From Methanobacterium sp. (GTDB lineage: Archaea; Methanobacteriota; Methanobacteria; Methanobacteriales; Methanobacteriaceae), in contig JAHRFX010000050.1 of the NCBI GenBank assembly GCA_019084405.1, positions 1 through 32,689 of the forward strand: 32,689 bases of DNA, read 5' to 3'. Numbering within the stretch: the stretch's first letter is position 1; each line of letters starts with the position of its first letter. The notes under the pieces are model-generated. The model saw only the letters and a program-made list of their open reading frames with translations. It made no database searches and was not told the origin of the DNA. Made by a program: the position numbers and the translations under genes. Positions 17,201-24,588 of this stretch are shown in pieces.

Positions 17201-17280
17201 TATATTATTTCATAACCTAAACCCTCTAAAATATCCAGGGCCAGATTCTCCACATCATCCTCGGTGGGAACCAAACTCAT
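14218..17280 (-). CDS. hsdR: Type I restriction enzyme, R subunit (HsdR)
   Basis: 1020 residues, normal for the family; ATG at 17280 overlaps the hsdS stop by four bases (ATGA). The N-terminal nuclease shows D144, E158-L-K160 (RRPDIVLF, LVVLELKNP) and a Q175-xxx-Y179 motif, as in the PD-(D/E)xK motifs of HsdR. The SF2 translocase has Walker A HTQGSGKS (~299-306), DEAHRSQYD, FIGFTGTPL and motif VI-like ARVNRVYKDKPG. The C-terminal helical part binds the methylase core. The enzyme translocates and cuts unmodified foreign DNA, together with HsdM and HsdS. All key residues are intact. Its GC content is visibly higher than in the surrounding genes, suggesting a separate acquisition. Confidence 0.95.
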   Translation of the reverse strand: MSLVPTEDDVENLALDILEGLGYEIIYGPDISPDGPYPLRETYADVVLQDRLKDAIHSLNPNIPHSAKEEALKKVIRTDSPDLLVNNEIFHQYMVDGVDVEYRQEDRIIGDKVWLFDFDNPENNDFLAINQFTVVENNNNRRPDIVLFVNGLPLVVLELKNPFDEKATIKKGFQQLQTYKNQISSLFTYNQILVVSDGMEARAGTLTSDWERFMPWKTIDGKEKVPSTMPQMEVLIQGMLNKVVLLDLVRHFIVFEKDEVFTRKKLAAYHQYHAVNKAVQSTLQASSASGDQRCGVVWHTQGSGKSLIMAFYTGKLVREMKNPTIIVLTDRNDLDDQLFGTFSGCRDLLRQEPRQALSRDNLKELVQVAAGGVIFTTIQKFFPEKGDIYPVLSERRDIVVIADEAHRSQYDFIDGFARHMRDALPNASFIGFTGTPLESGDKNTVSVFGNYIDIYDIEQSVEDGATVKIYYGSRLVKLELKGDIAIDSEFEEVTEGEEVERKEKLKSKWARLEAVVGSKKRIIKVAQEIVAHFENRLEILEGKGMIVCMSRRICIDLYNEIIKMRPDWHDEEDAQGFLKVVMTGSASDPVDWQQHIRTKQRRKELGDIFKDPGSNIKLVIVRDMWLTGFDVPNLHTMYLDKPMRGHGLMQTIARVNRVYKDKPGGLIVDFLGIAAELENALSSYTASGGKGQPTLNQDDAVAVMMEKYEIVSDLFHGFDYKSYFTANTRDKMQIIRDAQEHVLKQDDGKNRCLKYVNELSKAFSLAVPHKMAIEIRDDLGFFQAVRANLAKFSTYTPRPQEELDTAIRQLVSGHVSTGGVIDIFDHAGLKKPDISILSDDFLLDVKALPQKNLAVELLNKLLNDELKVRSRKNVIEARSFKEMLEQTINRYHTKTLNALEIIEELIQLARDMRASDMRGKGLGLSEAELAFYDALGVSDSAVQVLGDETLRKIAMELVETIRRNLTVDWTLRENVQAKMRVAIKRILRKYDYPPDKQKKAVETVLEQATQICNDQAMVLE

Positions 17281-18581
17281 AATTCACCCTCCAAAGGCAC
17301 CCTAATTTTACCCGACATTAACTTAAGAAGTAAAGAATCCCTAATTTGGGATAAATTAAGTGATTCTTTTAAAAAAAGAGTTTTTTGTTTAAAAAAAGGT
17401 TCTATTGTACTTTGGAACTCTATAGTTAAATTTGAAGGAGGAATAATTGTTTTAGTATTTTTTACAAGATCTTGACTTATATTTTGTTGGGCAGAACCAA
17501 CAGCGATTGAATTTAACTCTTCTCTTTTGAATAACAAATTATAAAAAAGATATTGATAACCTACATCCTTTTTAGCAACTAAACCACTACATGCTTGGTT
17601 TGATGTAGCAGTAGATTTCAGTATTCCTAATCTTCCCACTGTAGGAGATGCGTAAAGAGCAATCAAAATTGTATTCGGTGCCCAAAGTTTACATGAAGAA
17701 TTATTTAAACCTTCTGGAGTAATATGTTCTTCAGAATCAATTAAAGGACCATCAAATAGTTCTCCAGTTTTATACCAAGGAATAATTCCATCAATCCAAT
17801 ATTCTTCCTCTTTACGTTTTGGAGTCCCTCCATTAGTAATAGAATCACATAAGTCATTGATTATTCCAACTTCCCATCCTTGTGGTATCGGTCCTAACTC
17901 TGAATCAACCATTTCACTACCACTGGACTTGTAAGGATTACCATCCTCATCCGGAAACTCAAAATCCGCAAACCAGTGCCGGAAAATAGCCTGACCAATC
18001 TCCTCCAGGGTTTGGTTCATTTTATGGTTGAGATTAATTTTTTTGTCTAAATTTATTAATATATCAGAAATTCGCTTTTGCTCAGTATAATTAGGAATTG
18101 GTAAAAGAACCTTTTTTAATTCACTCTGCCTAATACCCATCACAGTAGTTCCTGTACTCCTTATTTCAAGACCATTTTGAACTAAAGGAGATTGTAAAAT
18201 ATATTTTAAGAAGTTATTATTTAATACCTCTTTTTTTCCTCTAAGAGTTATTAATCTTTGAGCTAAAGCAATTTTTTTATTATCTAGCTGAGCAACTTCA
18301 CCTAAAGGAGCTTCTGTTGTTATTACTATGTCTCCTTCTTTAGGCATGCCCCTACTCATCCAATCCTCGTAATCTTCCTCAGAAATAAATTCCTTTGGCT
18401 CTCGGATTCTTCCATTTTTAACAATTTTAGCTGTGATTAATGGAATACCATCAATTCTCTTTTTTGGAGTTTTCCCCCTATAATCGATAATTTTATCCAT
18501 TGCATCTTCAATAGACAATATATCCCATTCTTCAGGAATAAGTCCTATTTCTGTTTCTTTAAAGCCTTCCTTAGACTTCAT
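17277..18581 (-). CDS. hsdS: Type I restriction-modification specificity subunit (HsdS)
   Basis: 434 residues, ATG 18581, overlapping hsdM by 11 bases. Two target-recognition half-domains are visible, each opened by the same motif (KETEIGLIPEEWDI at the start, DSELGPIPQGWEV near residue 230). Each is closed by a conserved helix (RISDILINLDKKINLNHKMN, and FQSTIEPFFKQKTLF). A conserved RHWFADFEFP segment bridges them. It would recognise a bipartite sequence and bring HsdM and HsdR to it. The specificity cannot be deduced. The AT-rich recognition regions contrast with the more GC-rich conserved parts, as usual for domain swapping. Confidence 0.93.
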   Translation of the reverse strand: MKSKEGFKETEIGLIPEEWDILSIEDAMDKIIDYRGKTPKKRIDGIPLITAKIVKNGRIREPKEFISEEDYEDWMSRGMPKEGDIVITTEAPLGEVAQLDNKKIALAQRLITLRGKKEVLNNNFLKYILQSPLVQNGLEIRSTGTTVMGIRQSELKKVLLPIPNYTEQKRISDILINLDKKINLNHKMNQTLEEIGQAIFRHWFADFEFPDEDGNPYKSSGSEMVDSELGPIPQGWEVGIINDLCDSITNGGTPKRKEEEYWIDGIIPWYKTGELFDGPLIDSEEHITPEGLNNSSCKLWAPNTILIALYASPTVGRLGILKSTATSNQACSGLVAKKDVGYQYLFYNLLFKREELNSIAVGSAQQNISQDLVKNTKTIIPPSNLTIEFQSTIEPFFKQKTLFLKESLNLSQIRDSLLLKLMSGKIRVPLEGEL

Positions 18582-20097
18582 ATCCTAACCCCTTCAGATT
18601 AGCCCGTATTTCAGCTTCCAATCGCTCAGACTCTTTAAACTGCTCAGACAACTCCTTAGTCAACCTCTGCATTTTCTCTTCAAATACTTCCGGGTCCTCT
18701 TCTTCCTCCGCAAACCCTACGTAACGACCAGGAGTTAAGATATAATCATGTTTTCCAATATCCTCTAACTTTACTGCTTTACAAAAGCCCCTTATATCCT
18801 CATATTCTCCGGCATCTTTTTCGCCACGCCAGGCATGATAAGTATCTGCTATCCAGGACACATCCTCATCATTTAACTCCCGATGGGTCCTATCAGCCAT
18901 AAAACCCAGCTTACGGGCATCAATAAACAATACCTCACCTTCACGATTACGGAACCGACTATTGGATTTATCCCGTGAAATAAACCATAAACAGGAGGGT
19001 ATGCCGGTGTTATAGAATAGTTGTGATGGTAGGGCCACCATACAGTCCACCAGATCATCTTCTACGATTTTTTGTCGGATTTTTCCTTCCACTCCCCCAG
19101 CAGACATGGAGCCATTGGACAGTACAAAACCGGCCACACCTGTGGGTGCTAGGTGGTGTATGAAGTGCTGTACCCAGGCAAAGTTAGCATTCCTTTTAGG
19201 TGGCACCCCATACTTCCAGCGTACATCATCTTCTAATAATTCTGCTTTCCAGTCCTTATCATTAAAGGGTGGATTGGCCAGGATATAATCTGATTTCAGG
19301 TCCTTGTGTTTATCCTCGGTGAAACTGTTACCCCACTGGATATTAGCATCAATTCCCCGGATGGCCAGGTTGATCTTGGCCAGCTGCCAGGTGGTACGAT
19401 TGGATTCCTGGCCATAAATGGATAAATCATCAATACGGCCCTGATGTTCTTCTATGAATTTCTCTGATTGTACAAACATTCCACCGGATCCACAGCAGGG
19501 GTCATATACCCGGCCCTGGTAGGGTTCTATCATCTCTACCAGTACCCTGACAATACTACGGGGAGTGTAGAACTGCCCACCTTTTTTACCTTCAGCAGCA
19601 GCAAACTGCCCCAGAAAATACTCATAAACTCGGCCCAGGACATCCTGACTTTTACTCTCTTTATCCCCTAAACCAATGGTGCCTATGAGGTCGATTATTC
19701 CCCCCAGGCTTTGTTTGTCCAGGGCTTCCCGGGCATAATTTTTTGGTAGAACTCCTTTAAGGGTAGGGTTATCCTTTTCTATGGCATCCATGGCATCATC
19801 TAATATTTTACCAATCTCTGGTTTTTTAGCATTCTGCTGAATATAATCCCACCGGGCCTGAGTGGGCACCCAGAAAACATTCAAAGCCAGGTACTCATCC
19901 CTATCCTCAGGATCCGAATATTCATCTGATTGAAGGTCCTCGTATACTTCAAAGAAAGCATCTGAGATATATTTTAAGAAGATTAGTCCCAGTACCACGT
20001 GTTTGTATTCTGCAGCGTCCATGTTGTTTCTTAGTTTATCAGCCGAAGCCCAGAGTTTCTCTTCAAAACCCAGATTAGCACCATTGTTTTTAGCCAT
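18571..20097 (-). CDS. hsdM: Type I restriction-modification methyltransferase subunit (HsdM)
   Basis: 508 residues. ATG 20097 is chosen because AAGGTG lies eight bases upstream; an ATG at 20103 is only two bases from it. The N-terminal helical domain (LGFEEKLWASADKLRNNMDA) precedes the methylase fold. That fold has the SAM-binding motif VYDPCCGSGGMFVQSE (~residue 195-210) and the catalytic ANPPFND (~280), which mark an N6-adenine methyltransferase. GGQFYTPRSIVRVLVEMIEP lies just before the SAM motif. It is first gene of the hsdM-hsdS-hsdR operon. The stretch coding for the YTPRSIV region is echoed, about 88% identical, at 23759-23841. A 9-bp inverted repeat lies upstream of the start. Confidence 0.95.
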   Translation of the reverse strand: MAKNNGANLGFEEKLWASADKLRNNMDAAEYKHVVLGLIFLKYISDAFFEVYEDLQSDEYSDPEDRDEYLALNVFWVPTQARWDYIQQNAKKPEIGKILDDAMDAIEKDNPTLKGVLPKNYAREALDKQSLGGIIDLIGTIGLGDKESKSQDVLGRVYEYFLGQFAAAEGKKGGQFYTPRSIVRVLVEMIEPYQGRVYDPCCGSGGMFVQSEKFIEEHQGRIDDLSIYGQESNRTTWQLAKINLAIRGIDANIQWGNSFTEDKHKDLKSDYILANPPFNDKDWKAELLEDDVRWKYGVPPKRNANFAWVQHFIHHLAPTGVAGFVLSNGSMSAGGVEGKIRQKIVEDDLVDCMVALPSQLFYNTGIPSCLWFISRDKSNSRFRNREGEVLFIDARKLGFMADRTHRELNDEDVSWIADTYHAWRGEKDAGEYEDIRGFCKAVKLEDIGKHDYILTPGRYVGFAEEEEDPEVFEEKMQRLTKELSEQFKESERLEAEIRANLKGLGYEV

Positions 20098-20144
20098 GAT
20101 CATAACACCTTATAATAAGTAGTAATATTATACGTCTGTATTTC

Positions 20145-20170
20145 AATAGCAAACCTTAAATTTTGCTATT
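20145..20170. promoter_or_regulatory. Inverted repeat upstream of hsdM
   Basis: AATAGCAAA (20145-20153) and TTTGCTATT (20162-20170) are perfect nine-base arms with an eight-base spacer. They sit about 50-70 bases upstream of the hsdM start in the divergent gap. This is a likely operator; the right arm shares 14 bases with 2693-2706. Confidence 0.5.
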
Positions 20171-20241
20171 TAATCCTAGACAAAAATAAGTTTAATGAAC
20201 ATCAAATATAGTAAATTAATATGATTATCTGGACACTATTC

Positions 20242-20253
20242 CGTTAATTAACG
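20242..20253. promoter_or_regulatory. Perfect palindrome CGTTAATTAACG
   Basis: A 12-base perfect palindrome 35 bases upstream of the TTG start at 20288. It could be an operator of the zinc-ribbon gene. Part of it is AT-rich and could arise by chance. Confidence 0.35.
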
Positions 20254-20287
20254 TTTAATAAGAAAAAAATTATCGGAGGATGGAATA

Positions 20288-20836
20288 TTGGGAATTTTCG
20301 ATACTTGGTATTGTCCAAATAAGAAATGTGTATATAAAAAAGGTGGTTCAAAGGGCAAACACTGCCCAAAATGTGGCAGTGAAATGCATCCCTTCGGAAT
20401 AAGTGAAGGCGGAACCCTGATAAGAGAAAAAAAAGATCCTGAATTTAGAGAGTCAAATAAAATAAAAGCAGAAAAAGAAGCTGAAGAAAAAAAAAGAAGA
20501 GAAGAAGAAGAATCTAAGCTTTTAGAAGAATATGGCAATTTAAACACAGTTAAAAAAATCCAGGAAGTAAAAAAAGGCCATAAAAAATATCTATTCTCCC
20601 CCTTTATGGAAGATATAGATATCGAACTTAAAATGTTTGAAGACATGGAAAATATTGCCAGACAAGAATCTGGTACGGGCTGGATGAAACTAGGAACTTT
20701 GCTTACTTTTGACACTACTCAGCAAATACTGGGAGCTGGGTTTAAAACGATTATAGACCAAAATAAACTCATCATACGCCAAAACGAATTATTACTCAGA
20801 GAATTAAAAAAGTTTAATGAAAAAGAAAAGGAATAG
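20288..20836 (+). CDS. Zinc-ribbon and coiled-coil protein of unknown function
   Basis: 182 residues from TTG 20288, which lies seven bases after a strong GGAGGA; no ATG gives this frame a better start. The N-terminus has two cysteine pairs (YCPNKKC, HCPKC) forming a zinc ribbon. Residues ~55-80 are a highly charged helix (EKEAEEKKRREEEES). The C-terminal half has LFSPFMEDIDIELKMFEDM and an amphipathic end (IIDQNKLIIRQNELLLREL). It is divergently transcribed from hsdM, so the two could share regulation. I do not recognise a family. An oligomeric adaptor is likely from its make-up. Confidence 0.65.
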   Translation: MGIFDTWYCPNKKCVYKKGGSKGKHCPKCGSEMHPFGISEGGTLIREKKDPEFRESNKIKAEKEAEEKKRREEEESKLLEEYGNLNTVKKIQEVKKGHKKYLFSPFMEDIDIELKMFEDMENIARQESGTGWMKLGTLLTFDTTQQILGAGFKTIIDQNKLIIRQNELLLRELKKFNEKEKE

Positions 20837-21121
20837 TTCCGAATCCTGTAGTTTTAAGCGTATGGATGGGTCGGTGGAAATTCCATTAAAGGTCGAGTTG
20901 GCTGTAGATAAGTACCAGATCGTAAAATCTATTAAAAACAAATTAAAGACATCAACCAAATATTAACCGAAAATTATGAAATATAAGCCATTATTCTAAA
21001 GGAATATATTTGGATTGAAATAAAAGGTGGTAAAACTTTAATATGGTAATTTTTAGAAAAAGTTTTTACGTGGGGGAAATTTATTTTATAGGTTCCTCCT
21101 AATGGTATGGGAGTTAGTAAA

Positions 21122-22114
21122 ATGGTTACTAATGCTGAAATAAGAAAAATCACTAATCAAAAAAGGAAAGTAGAACTGGGCTATTTATTATGTAACCAAT
21201 GTAATGGGTATTATGAGCTTCGAGAAGGTGAAAATCCGGAAGAATTTGATATGTGTCAATGTGGAGGCGAATTAGAATTCATTCCCCTCTTAGAGGATGA
21301 GGAAAACTTACCTGAAACCAATCACCTACTTAAGGATATTAAAAGTTCATTTGGAATTACCAAATCCATAATCATTGGTGTGTTTGTTTCCTTATTTTTT
21401 GGACTTATTTATGGATTTTTTTTCAATGGTTTAGTTCCATCTATTATGGGAATTTCTCCTTTACTATTAGCAGGTTTTGTGACATCTTACCTCTATTATA
21501 GTGAAGAAAATGATAGCCTTACCTATGCAGCCCTTTCAGGAATCATTGCCTCATTATTAAACTTTTTTGGCAATATTTTGATAATGGGATGGGGAGGTTA
21601 TATTAACTTCGTTGATTATTACAGTTATCCTGAATTAATTTTCATGCCCGATTCAAGTTTTTATTTCGCTGGGCCCAGTATTAGTAGTATAATACTTTTC
21701 ACCATTGGCAAGATAATTTCAGCCTTAATTATTGGAGGTATTCTAGGTTTAGTGGGAGGATACATAGGAATACTAATTAAAAAGAATTCATCTACTAAAA
21801 AAATACATAAAGCAAATATTAAAGAACCTAATAAAGAATCTGAAGCTCCTATTCACTTTGAAAACTCCTATGAAAACATAACTGCTAAACAAAAATGGGA
21901 CATTATATGGCAACAACGATTAAAAGAAATAAATAAGGAAAAAACATTTTCTACAAAAAATGATAGGAAATTAAAAAGTTATAATAATTATAAGGAAATC
22001 CCATGGGATTTAGCGGCAGGATTAAGCGCTATAGTAATATTAACATTCTTTATCGGATTTTTGGGGACTATATTAGGAGTGGCATTATACATATTCTACA
22101 AAAAACTCCAATAA
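21122..22114 (+). CDS. Membrane protein with N-terminal zinc ribbon
   Basis: 330 residues from ATG 21122, which has GGGAG eight bases upstream; an ATG at 21107 is also in frame. A ribbon (LCNQCNGYYELREGE, then CQCGGELEFIPL) occupies residues ~25-60. Four hydrophobic segments follow: IIIGVFVSLFFGLIYGFFF, ISPLLLAGFVTSYLYY, AALSGIIASLLNFFGNILI and ISALIIGGILGLVGGYIGIL. Then come a polar stretch (~225-295) and a last helix (AIVILTFFIGFLGTILGVAL). The architecture, ribbon then four-helix bundle, is frequent in Methanobacteriales DUF5518-like proteins, but the match is by pattern only. Function unknown. Confidence 0.7.
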   Translation: MVTNAEIRKITNQKRKVELGYLLCNQCNGYYELREGENPEEFDMCQCGGELEFIPLLEDEENLPETNHLLKDIKSSFGITKSIIIGVFVSLFFGLIYGFFFNGLVPSIMGISPLLLAGFVTSYLYYSEENDSLTYAALSGIIASLLNFFGNILIMGWGGYINFVDYYSYPELIFMPDSSFYFAGPSISSIILFTIGKIISALIIGGILGLVGGYIGILIKKNSSTKKIHKANIKEPNKESEAPIHFENSYENITAKQKWDIIWQQRLKEINKEKTFSTKNDRKLKSYNNYKEIPWDLAAGLSAIVILTFFIGFLGTILGVALYIFYKKLQ

Positions 22115-22640
22115 AAATTAAATTTTATAATTACCAATCCTAATGAATCATTTTTTTGATTTAATTGTAGATATATGTCAGCATCAAGCGAGGCATCCAT
22201 AGTGAAGCATTATATCTATACTGAAATATTTTAGTTCTAGATTGGTTTTTAGTAGCTTGGTGACTATCAATTTTATAATATACTGGCCTTTTATATGAGT
22301 ATGGAAAAATATTTATAGTCAGCTTTATTTAAATGGTAGTTAAACTCCATAAATGCCTATTTAATATAGGTTTTCTCGTAATAGAATATTGTTTTTAGTG
22401 TTAAAGATTGCTTTTCAGTTTAAACTATCTCATCCCGGTTTAAGTGGTGCTTCCCCGATTGAAGTATTACATTAGCACTAAAATTTATGTATACTTTTAA
22501 GTTTTGCGTTTATATGACAAGCAGGTATATTTATTTATATAATCATTATAAACGGTATAACAGTTTACCATATTTATTAACATATTAATATTCATTAGAG
22601 TAAAAATTTTTAGAAAATTTTTTATGGGTTTTGATAGTAA
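22115..22640. other. Intergenic, no gene seen
   Basis: About 525 AT-rich bases with no convincing open frame, tRNA-like fold or long repeat. The right end supplies the promoter of the small zinc-ribbon gene. Confidence 0.5.
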
Positions 22641-22799
22641 ATGGCTTTGAAAAAATGTGATGAATGTGGCGGTGATTTAAGCACTACGGCTACTAAATGT
22701 CCTCATTGTGGTGCCGAAAGAATGAGTACCACCCAAGGGGTATGTGCCTGCCTATGCTTTTTAGGCATAATCATATTCCTACTAATACTATTCTTTTAA
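22641..22799 (+). CDS. 52-residue zinc-ribbon protein with membrane anchor
   Basis: ATG 22641, starting MALKKCDECGGDLSTTATKC followed by PHCG. It is a single zinc ribbon with two CxxC pairs, then one hydrophobic helix ending in FLGIIIFLLILFF. This two-part design (cytoplasmic ribbon, C-terminal tail anchor) is common among very small archaeal and bacterial proteins. A longer frame in another phase covers the same bases, but only its part after 22820 is coding. Function unknown. Confidence 0.75.
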   Translation: MALKKCDECGGDLSTTATKCPHCGAERMSTTQGVCACLCFLGIIIFLLILFF

Positions 22800-22819
22800 T
22801 CACAGAGAATGTTTTTTAC

Positions 22820-23158
22820 ATGAAAATCTATCCTATATGTCATAGAATACCGGAGCGAACCTTTAAAATAAAAGGATATTACTTCCCAGTCTGCTCCAGA
22901 TGCACTGGAATATATACCGGAGCCATAATATATTACATTCTAGTCTATTTTTTCTATGTGGAATATGATCTCTATTTAATTTTAATTGCTGCTTTGATGG
23001 TGATTCCTACTTTTATTGATGGTTTTACTCAATTTTTAGGTTATAGGGAAAGCAATAATCAAATAAGATTTATAAGTGGTTTTTTTGCAGGATTAGGAAT
23101 AGCAATTTTGGTCAAAGCATTTAAAATTTTCATATTAACATGGCATTTTACGATTTAA
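22820..23158 (+). CDS. DUF2085 family membrane protein
   Basis: 112 residues; ATG 22820 is chosen because the family begins here (MKIYPICHRIPERTFKIKG then FPVCSRCTGIY). The in-frame ATG 123 bases upstream would read through the zinc-ribbon gene. The CHRIPERTF and CSRCTGIY motifs are diagnostic of DUF2085. Three hydrophobic segments follow, with a conserved PTFIDGFTQFLGYRESNN loop and a GFFAGLGIAIL helix. The cysteines and histidine may bind a metal at the membrane face. The family has no established function. It lies 20 bases after the small ribbon gene, likely in one operon. Confidence 0.85.
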   Translation: MKIYPICHRIPERTFKIKGYYFPVCSRCTGIYTGAIIYYILVYFFYVEYDLYLILIAALMVIPTFIDGFTQFLGYRESNNQIRFISGFFAGLGIAILVKAFKIFILTWHFTI

Positions 23159-23185
23159 TATATATAAAAAAAGGAGTTGAAATTC

Positions 23186-23740
23186 GTGAGTGAAATAAAA
23201 AAAAGACCCGAACCAATAAAAAGCCCTCAAAGCGGGAATAGAAAATCAATAGATCCAGAAAAACCTACTTCCTGGTGGGGTAAAAGAAATAAAAATGAGA
23301 AAATCTTAGCTGGTTTAGGAGTCTGCTGCTTAGGAATAATACTAATTGTAGGTATTGGAGGAATTTTATCTCCAGATGCGCCAAGCCCTGAAATAGCAGA
23401 AACAGTCCCTACAGAGGAAGATGCACCAACCGTGGATCAAGGACAAGCAACAACCACGGGTCAAGAACAAGCAGCAAAAAAGGCTGAAAGCTACTTAAGT
23501 ATCTCGGCGTTTTCACGACAGGGATTAATTGAACAGCTCGAATATGAAGGATTTACACGCCAGCAAGCTGAATACGGAGTAGATCAAACTGGTGCTGACT
23601 GGAATGAGCAAGCAGCAAAAAAGGCTGAAAGCTACTTAAGTATCTCGGCGTTTTCACGACAGGGATTAATTGAACAGCTCGAATATGAAGGATTTACACG
23701 ACAGCAAGCTGAATACGGAGTCCGAGCCGTGGGATTGTAA
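23186..23740 (+). CDS. Membrane-anchored protein with two Ltp-type repeats
   Basis: 184 residues from GTG 23186, nine bases after AAGGAG; a TTG at 23177 directly abuts that site. A charged N-terminus is followed by one membrane helix (ILAGLGVCCLGIILIVGIGG), a Thr/Glu/Pro-rich linker and two copies of a ~40-residue domain. Each copy has AAKKAESYLSISAFSRQGLI, then EQLEYEGFTRQQAEYGV; the copies are joined by DQTGADWNEQ. This is the Ltp/host-cell-surface lipoprotein repeat. It is known from the phage TP-J34 lipoprotein that blocks DNA injection by other phages, and is also found in many bacterial surface proteins. Superinfection exclusion is a reasonable hypothesis beside a provirus and an RM system. 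The repeats differ by one base. Confidence 0.85.
   Translation: MSEIKKRPEPIKSPQSGNRKSIDPEKPTSWWGKRNKNEKILAGLGVCCLGIILIVGIGGILSPDAPSPEIAETVPTEEDAPTVDQGQATTTGQEQAAKKAESYLSISAFSRQGLIEQLEYEGFTRQQAEYGVDQTGADWNEQAAKKAESYLSISAFSRQGLIEQLEYEGFTRQQAEYGVRAVGL
23468..23580 (+). repeat. Ltp repeat, DNA copy 1
   Basis: 113 bases, identical to 23609-23721 except for one base (C at 23560, A at 23701). The unit offset is 141 bases, a multiple of three, so the duplication keeps frame. Confidence 0.9.
23609..23721 (+). repeat. Ltp repeat, DNA copy 2
   Basis: Second copy of the in-frame duplication, 112 of 113 bases identical to 23468-23580. Near-identity at silent sites points to a recent duplication or gene conversion. 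Confidence 0.9.
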
Positions 23741-23758
23741 AATACAAAACGTCTGCCG

Positions 23759-23841
23759 TGGTAGGGTTCTATCATCTCTACCAAAAACCTGACAATACTC
23801 CGAGGGGTGTAAAACTGGCCTCCTTTTTACCTTCAGCAGCA
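23759..23841 (-). pseudogene. hsdM remnant (YTPRSIV region)
   Basis: 83 bases align to 19517-19600 inside hsdM with about nine mismatches and one deleted base (~88% identity), including an unbroken 25-base match. On the minus strand it reads GGQFYTPRSIVR, then VEMIEPY, with a frame break in the lysine run. The divergence excludes a fresh copy of the local hsdM; a relic of a second type I system is more likely. The plus-strand open frame starting at 23758 runs antisense through it and is not a gene there. Confidence 0.8.
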
Positions 23842-23853
23842 CGAGCTAATGCA

Positions 23854-24015
23854 ATGTATAAAGCTGAGAACCCAGACCCATATATCCCCACTTGGGAGGA
23901 AGTACAAAATATGCCAGAACCCTATAAAACCCAATACCTGGATGCGTATGAGGTTAGAATAAAGATATATGAGAATGAGATTGCTTGGAAATTGGAAGAG
24001 GGTTTTTACTTATAA
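23854..24015 (+). CDS. Short ORF after the hsdM remnant, doubtful
   Basis: 53 residues from ATG 23854, starting MYKAENPDPYIPTWEEVQNM, charged and aromatic, ending KLEEGFYL. No clear ribosome-binding site. The frame is open further upstream only because it runs antisense through the hsdM relic. It may be the C-terminal remnant of a truncated gene or a short free-standing protein. No family recognised. Confidence 0.35.
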   Translation: MYKAENPDPYIPTWEEVQNMPEPYKTQYLDAYEVRIKIYENEIAWKLEEGFYL

Positions 24016-24060
24016 GAATTATAACCATGAAATAGCAGAAATTCTAAGGAGTGATTAAAA

Positions 24061-24423
24061 ATGAAAATTAGAGAAATAAGTGCAATTATACTTGTATGTA
24101 TAAGTATTGGACTAATTTTTGGTTGTGTAGGTAGTGATTCTGAATCAACCAATACAACCGGCCCCATTAGTACTGAGGATTTAAATAATCCGGAGGATGT
24201 TCAAAATGTTCTAGACTTATACGATGCTAACAATGATGGGAAACTAGAAGTTAGTGGCTCAGAGGAATATATATTATGGGCTTATGAATCTGGATTCAGA
24301 GCCGATGATGCTGAAACTATAAACGGTATATTTAAAACACATGATAAAGATGGTGACGGTTACTGGGATAAGTATGAAATAGATGCTTTCATTGATTCAC
24401 CATCCAGTAAAGGATGGTTTTGA
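24061..24423 (+). CDS. Lipoprotein with two EF-hand calcium-binding loops
   Basis: 120 residues, ATG 24061 with AAGGAG upstream. A signal peptide (ISAIILVCISIGLIFGC) ends in a lipobox-like cysteine at residue ~22, then a Ser/Thr-rich linker. Two EF-hand loops follow: DANNDGKLEVSGSEEY (with an insertion relative to the canonical loop) and DKDGDGYWDKYE, which has acidic or Asn residues at the calcium positions and Gly at the sixth. Such dockerin- or calmodulin-like pairs bind calcium outside the cell. It is likely anchored on the cell surface by lipid; the partner is unknown. Confidence 0.8.
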   Translation: MKIREISAIILVCISIGLIFGCVGSDSESTNTTGPISTEDLNNPEDVQNVLDLYDANNDGKLEVSGSEEYILWAYESGFRADDAETINGIFKTHDKDGDGYWDKYEIDAFIDSPSSKGWF

Positions 24424-24588
24424 AGATTTAAGGAGTAAGGATGGGAGGATATAGTTAGCAGTGGCCTAATCATGACTTGAGAATGTTTATTTACTCTATA
24501 AACAGTATTGATATAATATTTGTAATTATACATAATTTTATCGTGAAATAGTTGGGGGTTACTGCATTAAAAAGGAGGTGATGATACA

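Noticed and set aside
20817..20966. 49-codon ORF overlapping the end of the zinc-ribbon/coiled-coil gene
   Set aside because: No ribosome-binding site and no recognisable motif; the VEIPLKVELAVDKYQIVKSI stretch looks protein-like but is too short to support.
23758..23841. Start of an 85-residue plus-strand frame (MVGFYHLYQKPDNT...)
   Set aside because: This part is the antisense of the hsdM relic; the same shadow frame exists opposite the intact hsdM at about 19518.
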